Origin: Saccharibacillus sp. O23
GTDB lineage: Bacteria; Bacillota; Bacilli; Paenibacillales; Paenibacillaceae
Assembly: GCF_002205895.1 (NCBI RefSeq)
Contig: NZ_NJDE01000002.1
Coordinates: 434,001 to 498,000 of the forward strand
DNA: 64,000 nucleotides
Direction of reading: 5' to 3'
Below the pieces are notes generated by a model that was not told where the DNA came from, did not search any database, and worked only from the letters and a program-made list of their open reading frames with translations. Position numbers and translations under genes: made by a program. The stretch's first letter is position 1. Each line of letters opens with the position of its first letter. Below are positions 58,813 to 64,000 of this stretch, in pieces.

Positions 58813-59757
58813 TTATCGATCCGGTTTTTTCTGCGCGGAGCGAACCTCTTCCACCAATCCTGCCCAAGCCGGAGCCGATCGCCCTGAAGGGTGCTTCCAT
58901 TCTTGAAAAACGCGATCCAACGCTTCGATCTCCGCAAGCGATCCGTCGACCCACTGCGCGATCGGCATTCGATGATACAATCCGAGCAGTACGCGAAGCG
59001 TTTTTTGATAACGTCGGATCAGCTTCGCCTGCGCGGACGGCACAAGCGGGATCGAAGCGGCTTCCAGCCGATCGAATCCTTCTTCCATCGCTTCGATTAC
59101 ACGCCGAAGCAGTTTCTTGTCGCCGGCGAGCGCCCGAGCATTCCTGCCTCGGATCATGACGGCGGCGCTCAGCGGAACGATCGGAACGATATGGTTTTTC
59201 AGCCAAGCTTCGATATCGCCTTCTTCCGAGACCTTGTAGCGCGTTCCGGCAAAAGCTTCCCGAAGCAGCGGCATGAACGGAATCGTGCCTTCCGTCATTC
59301 CGGCGACCATCCGTCCGCCTCCGGTCAGAATCGAGACGATCCGCCCCTCTTCCTGACGGGTTCCCGCGCTGATCTGAAAAGCGAATGCCGTTTGCTGCTC
59401 GGGCCTGCCCAGCCGCCGAAACTCCGCCTGCGTTTGCCGGATATCCGGATTGTTGCCGACCATCACGAGATGTTCGCTGATATTGGCGGCCAACGCCGGC
59501 AGTATGGCCTCGATATCCGAATATTTCATCACGGTAAAGATCAGGTCGTAACGATCGCCCGGTTCCAGACTTCGAACCACGGCCGGCCGATCGACGGTCG
59601 TTCGCCGCTGCACGTAATGTCGGATGACCAGACCGTCCTGTTCAAGCTGCTCCGCTCGTCTGCCTCTCGCCAATATCGTCACTTCGTTTCCCGCTTGGAT
59701 CAAGATGTGCGCTAACGCGCCGCCCAATACGCCTGCTCCGTATACCAGAATTTTCAT
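58813..59757 (-). CDS. ketopantoate reductase family (ApbA/PanE-like) protein
   Basis: A 314-residue NADP-dependent reductase-like protein. The N-terminal Rossmann motif is VYGAGVLGGALA at about 5-16. The middle ends in VGNNPDIRQTQAEFRRLG and the C-terminal domain has the helix of PanE (AEIEALDRVFQEWKHPSG). The key PanE lysine/asparagine region near 170-180 is diverged (LKNHIVPIVPLSA), so an assignment to pantothenate synthesis is unsafe. It is divergent from a TetR gene, 181 bp apart, and may be its target. Confidence 0.82.
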   Translation of the reverse strand: MKILVYGAGVLGGALAHILIQAGNEVTILARGRRAEQLEQDGLVIRHYVQRRTTVDRPAVVRSLEPGDRYDLIFTVMKYSDIEAILPALAANISEHLVMVGNNPDIRQTQAEFRRLGRPEQQTAFAFQISAGTRQEEGRIVSILTGGGRMVAGMTEGTIPFMPLLREAFAGTRYKVSEEGDIEAWLKNHIVPIVPLSAAVMIRGRNARALAGDKKLLRRVIEAMEEGFDRLEAASIPLVPSAQAKLIRRYQKTLRVLLGLYHRMPIAQWVDGSLAEIEALDRVFQEWKHPSGRSAPAWAGLVEEVRSAQKKPDR

Positions 59758-59938
59758 CCTATCCGCTCCCTTTTTTCTTCTTGAAGTCTGCCTTTTATCA
59801 ACGGGTGTTGATTCCTTGACAGTTGTTCAGTAACATAAAAATAGCAAGGAGATTTCGAAGCGGCAATCGCCGATATGCGCGCGGTTGTGGAGTTCTCGAC
59901 ATTTTCGACGAAATTGTTCAGCAAAGGAGAAGAAACCG

Positions 59939-60532
59939 ATGGACCGACGCGTACGTAAAACGAGGGAGACCTTATTCGATACCTTGATTCAGCTGTTAAG
60001 GGAAAAAGAATTCGAGCGGATCACCATTCAGGAGATCGCGGATCGCGCGGACGTGAATCGCGGCACCGTCTATCTGCATTTCGAAGACAAATATGATCTG
60101 CTGAACCGATGCATCGACAGTTATCTCGTCCGGTTGAACGACAGCTGCCTGCCGATCGAACCTTCCGAGTCTCCGGAAGTCTCTCTGCTTCGGACGTTTC
60201 GCTATTTGGAAAACAGCGCGGATGTTTACAGCGTGCTGCTTCGCAGCGAAGGCGTGGCGGCTTTTCGCCTGCGGCTGTCCGAACTGCTGCGTCAAGGCGT
60301 GGAGGAACAGTTCGACCGGCTCGTCTCCGACGATCGCTTGAACAAAGAAATTTCGATTCAGTTCGTCACGACGGCGATCGTGGGACTGCTTGAATGGTGG
60401 GTCGCCCGTTCCATGCCTTATTCGGCGGAAGAGATGGTGCGGCAGCTGATGCTTCTGCTTGGGCCTTACGGGCTTGCGCAAGCCTCGCCGAACGCGGAAG
60501 CAGACTCCGCGGTCGCCGCGCGTCCGCTCTGA
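59939..60532 (+). CDS. TetR/AcrR family transcriptional regulator
   Basis: A 197-residue repressor. The HTH region is [20 protein letters not shown] and [20 protein letters not shown] at about 15-55. The C-terminal helical domain is like that of Bacillota TetR_C_7-type regulators. It is divergent from the ketopantoate-reductase-like gene, the probable target. ATG 59939 has AAGGAG. Confidence 0.92.
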   Translation: MDRRVRKTRETLFDTLIQLLREKEFERITIQEIADRADVNRGTVYLHFEDKYDLLNRCIDSYLVRLNDSCLPIEPSESPEVSLLRTFRYLENSADVYSVLLRSEGVAAFRLRLSELLRQGVEEQFDRLVSDDRLNKEISIQFVTTAIVGLLEWWVARSMPYSAEEMVRQLMLLLGPYGLAQASPNAEADSAVAARPL

Positions 60533-60650
60533 TCGAAACCGCTCCGCCGCAAAAGAAGCGTACCGGCGGCTTGCTTTCGTTTTCCCGATTTCGGTATGCT
60601 TGAATTCAAGGTTCGCAGACAAGACTAAGACAAGAATGGAGAAGTGCAGA

Positions 60651-61781
60651 ATGAACCAACCGAGATCCTGGTCAGGACGATTCCGAAGATTGTTCCTGAA
60701 CAACAAATTTGTGCTATTTTTGTTCGTCGCGCTGCTTGTCGGCATCAACATTCTCGTCTTTTCCAAGATCACGTTCATCTTCCACCCGCTTCTGGTGCTG
60801 CTGAAGACGATCGTCCTGCCGATCATCCTGACCGGCGTGGTGTATTACCTGCTTAATCCGATCGTCGACTTCATGGAAAAGAAAAAGGTCAAGCGCGTGT
60901 ATACCATTCTGGCGCTGTACATCCTGATTATCGGCATTCTGACGACGGTGATCACGCTGATCGTGCCGGTGATCCGCGAGCAGTTGCTCGGCTTTTTCGA
61001 GAATTTCCCGGCGTACAGCGAAACGATCCAGCGCGAATTCGAGAAATGGATCGGCAGCGACTTGGTCGCGCAGTTCCAATCGGCGACCAACCTGAACACG
61101 CAGGAAATCGTCAGCAAGATCTCCGAGCGGGCCACCACCATCCTCAACCATACGTGGTCGGGCATCGGCGGCGTGATCGGAGTCGTCAAAGAATTGGTAT
61201 TGGCGATCGTCACCCTGCCGTTCATTCTGTTCTACCTGCTCAAAGACGGACACAAACTGCCGAAATACATTTTGAGCTTCATTCCGACGAAGCTGCGTCC
61301 GGGCACGTTGACCGTTCTGCAAGAAACGAACCACCAGATCAGCTCGTACATTCGCGGACAGATCATCGTCAGCATGTGCATCGGCGTGCTGCTCTATATC
61401 GGCTACCGGATCATCGGTCTGGAATATTCGCTCGTGCTCGCCATCGTGGCCGCATGTACGGCGATCGTACCGTATCTGGGACCCGCGATCGCGATTACGC
61501 CGGCGATCATCGTCGCTGCCGTCACTTCGCCGATCATGCTGCTCAAGATGGTCGTCGTCTGGACGGTGGTCCAGTTGGTCGAAGGCAAATTCATCTCGCC
61601 GCAGATCATGGGCAAATCGCTTAAGATCCATCCGATTACCATCATCTTCGTCATTCTGACGGCGGGCAATCTGTTCGGCGTCGCGGGCATTCTGCTTGCC
61701 GTGCCGGGTTACGCCGTGCTGAAAGTATTGGCCACGCATTTGTTCGATTGGTTCAAGATGCGTTCCCAGATGTACCTGTAA
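60651..61781 (+). CDS. AI-2E family transporter
   Basis: A 376-residue membrane protein. About seven or eight hydrophobic segments are present, and the family signature region [15 protein letters not shown] followed by [20 protein letters not shown] is clear near 277-330, with [20 protein letters not shown] at the end. Members export AI-2-like or other small compounds or act in Na+/H+ exchange; the function here is not known. ATG 60651 is the start behind GGAGAAG. Confidence 0.92.
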   Translation: MNQPRSWSGRFRRLFLNNKFVLFLFVALLVGINILVFSKITFIFHPLLVLLKTIVLPIILTGVVYYLLNPIVDFMEKKKVKRVYTILALYILIIGILTTVITLIVPVIREQLLGFFENFPAYSETIQREFEKWIGSDLVAQFQSATNLNTQEIVSKISERATTILNHTWSGIGGVIGVVKELVLAIVTLPFILFYLLKDGHKLPKYILSFIPTKLRPGTLTVLQETNHQISSYIRGQIIVSMCIGVLLYIGYRIIGLEYSLVLAIVAACTAIVPYLGPAIAITPAIIVAAVTSPIMLLKMVVVWTVVQLVEGKFISPQIMGKSLKIHPITIIFVILTAGNLFGVAGILLAVPGYAVLKVLATHLFDWFKMRSQMYL

Positions 61782-61816
61782 CGATTGCGGATAGACCCGT
61801 ACCGACGAACGATACG

Positions 61817-61861
61817 CAAAAAAAACCTCTGTTTCCGCGGATTGCGGCGACAGAGGTTTTT
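61817..61861. terminator. bidirectional terminator
   Basis: AAAAACCTCTGT...ACAGAGGTTTTT with an inner CCGC/GCGG stem, between convergent genes. Confidence 0.88.
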
Positions 61862-61877
61862 GCTATATCGCGACGAA

Positions 61878-62765
61878 TCAGGTACGTCCCGTCCAATCGG
61901 CAGGCGCGATCTCGCGCCAACGGCGGCGGATCTCTTCGTAACGTTCTTGGTCGAGCGGTCCCGCTTCGAGCAGTTTGGCGTTCTGATGCCAACGATCCGG
62001 TTTCTGCGTGCCGACGATCGCCGTATGCACGCCCGGCGTCGACAACGTGAACCGCAGCGCCGTACCGATTGAATCGTCTTCGGACAAGAAGCCGTAAGCC
62101 AGATCGCGCAGCCGATTCCAATACGCGTAAGCGTATTCTTCCGGCTGCATCGTATCGAACAGCCATGCGGCATTGGCGATCGGCCGCTTGACCGTCACGC
62201 CCATTTCGCGTTTGATCGCTTCCGGCAGCGTCAGGTCGATCGCTTCCTGATCGGCGACATTGAGCGAAGTCTCGAGACTGTCGAACGCATCCGTGCGAAT
62301 CGCGTAGAGCGCGTCCGTCGTATCGCCGCTGTAGCCGATAAAACGGGTCTTGCCTTCCTGTTTGGCACGCTGAAGGACCTCGATGACTTCGCCTCGGCGA
62401 AGCACCTCTTCCGAGCAGCTGTGCAGATGGATCATATCGACGTGATCGACTTTCAACCGTTGAAGACTGCGTTCGATCGTCGCCGTCAACGTACGCGGGT
62501 CCCAATCGGGTCCGTCGATCCCGGCGGCATGCCCGCATTTGGTGAACAGATAGAAATCGTCGCGCCGATGCGCGATCGACTTGCCGATCAGCTCTTCGCT
62601 GTCTCCGTAACATTCGGCCGTATCGATCACGTTCAAGCCTTCGTCGATCGCGCTGCCGAGCAGCTTGTCGACTTCCGCCTGCGAGACGCCGCTCCCGATC
62701 TCCGAACCTCCGAATCCGAGCACGCTGACTTCCATACCGGTCTTGCCATAGGTTCTTTTCTCCAC
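61878..62765 (-). CDS. aldo/keto reductase
   Basis: A 295-residue NAD(P)H-dependent reductase. VSVLGFGGSEIG, the catalytic D-Y pair in NVIDTAECYGDSEEL near 41-55, K in LFTKCGH near 73 and H in DMIHLHSCS near 108 are present, and the C-terminal AIVGTQKPDRWHQN binds the cofactor. GTG 62765 is chosen because AGGAGG is then ideally placed. Substrate not known. Confidence 0.93.
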   Translation of the reverse strand: MEKRTYGKTGMEVSVLGFGGSEIGSGVSQAEVDKLLGSAIDEGLNVIDTAECYGDSEELIGKSIAHRRDDFYLFTKCGHAAGIDGPDWDPRTLTATIERSLQRLKVDHVDMIHLHSCSEEVLRRGEVIEVLQRAKQEGKTRFIGYSGDTTDALYAIRTDAFDSLETSLNVADQEAIDLTLPEAIKREMGVTVKRPIANAAWLFDTMQPEEYAYAYWNRLRDLAYGFLSEDDSIGTALRFTLSTPGVHTAIVGTQKPDRWHQNAKLLEAGPLDQERYEEIRRRWREIAPADWTGRT

Positions 62766-62890
62766 TATAGATCCTCCTGTCGCAGCATTAAGTTCATGCA
62801 TCCACTGACCCATTACCCGTTACGCGCGTCGAATCCATCAGAACAGGCGCTTTTTTTGTAAACGGATTCTTTTGTTTCGGCTCCGCTCCG

Positions 62891-63385
62891 TCAATTTTCG
62901 AAATATTGGCTCGGGTGGCCGTTGAACGGATGATGACGCTCCTTGTACGCGCCTACCGTATAAATGCCGATCGTCTGCCTCCAGAAACGCTGCGCCGGTT
63001 CGTTGTTTTTGAGCTGCGTCACTTTCCAACGTCCGCGGAAGCGTTCGAACAGCATGACCGCCGCTTTTCCGCCTACGCCGCGACGCCGAAACTTCTGAAG
63101 CACGAAAAATTCGACCATGTAATACGAAGGTTTGCGTCCGCCGTCGTCGGTCCGTTCGACCAGCGCCATACCGGCCGGCTCGCCGTCCGCGCGGATCAGA
63201 AACGGAAACTTTTGCTCGGGTTTGCTCCAAAATTCGTCCAAATCGGGGTAATCGGGAAAACGTCCGTTTTCGTCGGCGGCAATATCCAGGTAACGCGTAA
63301 AATCGTACAAGTAAAACTGAAGCAGATTCTCGATCACCGCCCGGCGCTGCACCGGTACAAGCTCTAATTCCACATTCGGCTCCAT
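62891..63385 (-). CDS. GNAT family N-acetyltransferase
   Basis: A 164-residue GNAT protein. The acetyl-CoA loop is LQKFRRRGVGGKAAVMLF at about 98-115 after the VEFFVL strand, and the final strand region includes NNEPAQRFWRQTIGIY. It is preceded by an N-terminal helix (VIENLLQFYLYDFTRYL). Substrate unknown. ATG 63385 behind GGAGCCGAAGAAT. Confidence 0.9.
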   Translation of the reverse strand: MEPNVELELVPVQRRAVIENLLQFYLYDFTRYLDIAADENGRFPDYPDLDEFWSKPEQKFPFLIRADGEPAGMALVERTDDGGRKPSYYMVEFFVLQKFRRRGVGGKAAVMLFERFRGRWKVTQLKNNEPAQRFWRQTIGIYTVGAYKERHHPFNGHPSQYFEN

Positions 63386-63595
63386 ATTCTTCGGCTCCTT
63401 TTTCCGGCGCAACCTCGCTCCATATCGTGATGCCTATTCTCTTTATATGGTAATCCACCCAAGCCGCCTCGGCAACTTCCCTTTTCCGATTCGAATTCGG
63501 CCGCTTGCCTGCCTTGCCCGGCATTATGGTAAACTGGAACAAGAAAGCGTCGTGCCTCGGCTGCGGCGCATCAAGCAACCCAAAGGAGGATCGGC

Positions 63596-64000
63596 ATGAG
63601 CATCCAAAAAACGATCGACCGCGCGCGTCTCGGCGAGAAACTTCCGGAGATGCCCGCTTACGTGCAGCAGTTCATCGATTACAAGCTGCCGGACCTTTCT
63701 CCGTCCACGCTGCTGGAGTATGTCCGGGATTACGAATCGTTCTTCAAGTGGCTGCTTGCCGAAGGTCTGTCCGACGGACCTGCGCTCAAAGACGTCACGC
63801 TGCAAGAACTGGAATCGCTGCGAATGGACAATATTACGGGCTATCGGCTCTATTTGACGACGCGCACGGAAGGGACCAACTCGCGCATCAGCGTTACCCG
63901 CAAGCTGTCCGCGCTCCGCTCTTTGTTCCATTATCTGAGCCAAATTGCCGAAGACGAACATTTCTACCCGCTGCTCAAGCGCAACGTCATGGCCAAAGTG
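63596..64000 (+). CDS. xerS: site-specific tyrosine recombinase XerS, partial (3' end outside window)
   Basis: The first 135 residues of a chromosome-dimer recombinase of the XerS type. The start KTIDRARLGEKLPEMPAYVQ and QFIDYKLPDLSPSTLLEYVR then FFKWLLAEGL match the XerS N-terminal SAM-like domain, with NSRISVTRKLSALRSLFHYL in its second half. The catalytic domain lies beyond the window. AAAGGAGG precedes ATG 63596. Confidence 0.92.
   Translation, partial: MSIQKTIDRARLGEKLPEMPAYVQQFIDYKLPDLSPSTLLEYVRDYESFFKWLLAEGLSDGPALKDVTLQELESLRMDNITGYRLYLTTRTEGTNSRISVTRKLSALRSLFHYLSQIAEDEHFYPLLKRNVMAKV

Noticed and set aside
1-64000. CRISPR arrays, rRNA and tRNA genes
   Set aside because: No regularly spaced direct repeats or rRNA/tRNA-like sequences were noticed; a covariance-model scan would be needed to exclude a tRNA completely.

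Overview
The window looks like a chromosome segment of a fairly GC-rich Bacillota, most likely Paenibacillaceae (Paenibacillus or Saccharibacillus type). Evidence for this: strong AGGAGG ribosome sites, frequent GTG/TTG starts, T-box and other leader regulation, a XerS recombinase, a second YidC and SgrR-type regulators. No rRNA, tRNA or CRISPR array was seen. Outside one mobile island the content is ordinary chromosomal genes, many in short operons closed by strong hairpin terminators.

Layout. 1-15.0 kb: chemoreceptor (cut by the window edge), SDR/AraC pair, HAD phosphatases, pyridoxamine-phosphate oxidase with an aldo-keto reductase, DinB protein, a large TerD-like protein, a thioredoxin-reductase-like flavoprotein behind a possible attenuator, and a TTG-started siderophore-binding lipoprotein. 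15.0-25.7 kb: an integrated, gene-poor prophage-like island (lysis pair, two frameshifted tail-fibre genes, Abi-alpha-like protein, two stalk-domain proteins, repressor, ImmA protease, integrase). Its ends are near-identical 15-mers that are both Fur boxes, so it appears to have split the siderophore gene from its promoter. 25.8-41.2 kb: lipoprotein, degenerate APH-fold protein, a TetR-governed oxidoreductase cluster, Nudix, HesB-like protein, an esterase-acetyltransferase fusion, nucleoside hydrolase, SgrR/MFS pair, and an operon of B-box zinc protein, Lgt-like transferase, Tes-type radical SAM enzyme and small membrane protein.

41.5-64 kb: a zinc/cadmium homeostasis cluster (P-type ATPase, ArsR repressor, CDF exporter) with two matching operators, glutaminyl-tRNA synthetase behind a T-box, a TrpE-TrpG fusion preceded by a KAG-repeat tract resembling a TRAP site, a second YidC preceded by a MifM-like membrane leader ORF and an SD-sequestering stem, a hybrid-size histidine kinase, the agmatine-to-putrescine pair aguA/aguB, a Bcr-type exporter, ketopantoate-reductase-like protein, TetR, AI-2E family transporter, aldo-keto reductase, GNAT protein and the start of xerS.

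The most interesting regulatory signals are (1) the MifM-like leader at 51.6-52.0 kb, (2) island insertion into a Fur box with a replacement promoter, (3) a two-copy structured RNA element with covarying stems at 10.6 and 11.5 kb, (4) the mutually exclusive hairpins that cover the ribosome site of the Abi-alpha gene, (5) the TRAP-like tract, and (6) the radical SAM/Lgt-like operon. Three genes within about 10 kb each need one extra base in or beside a G-rich run to stay in frame, which is either pseudogenization or a sequencing artefact.
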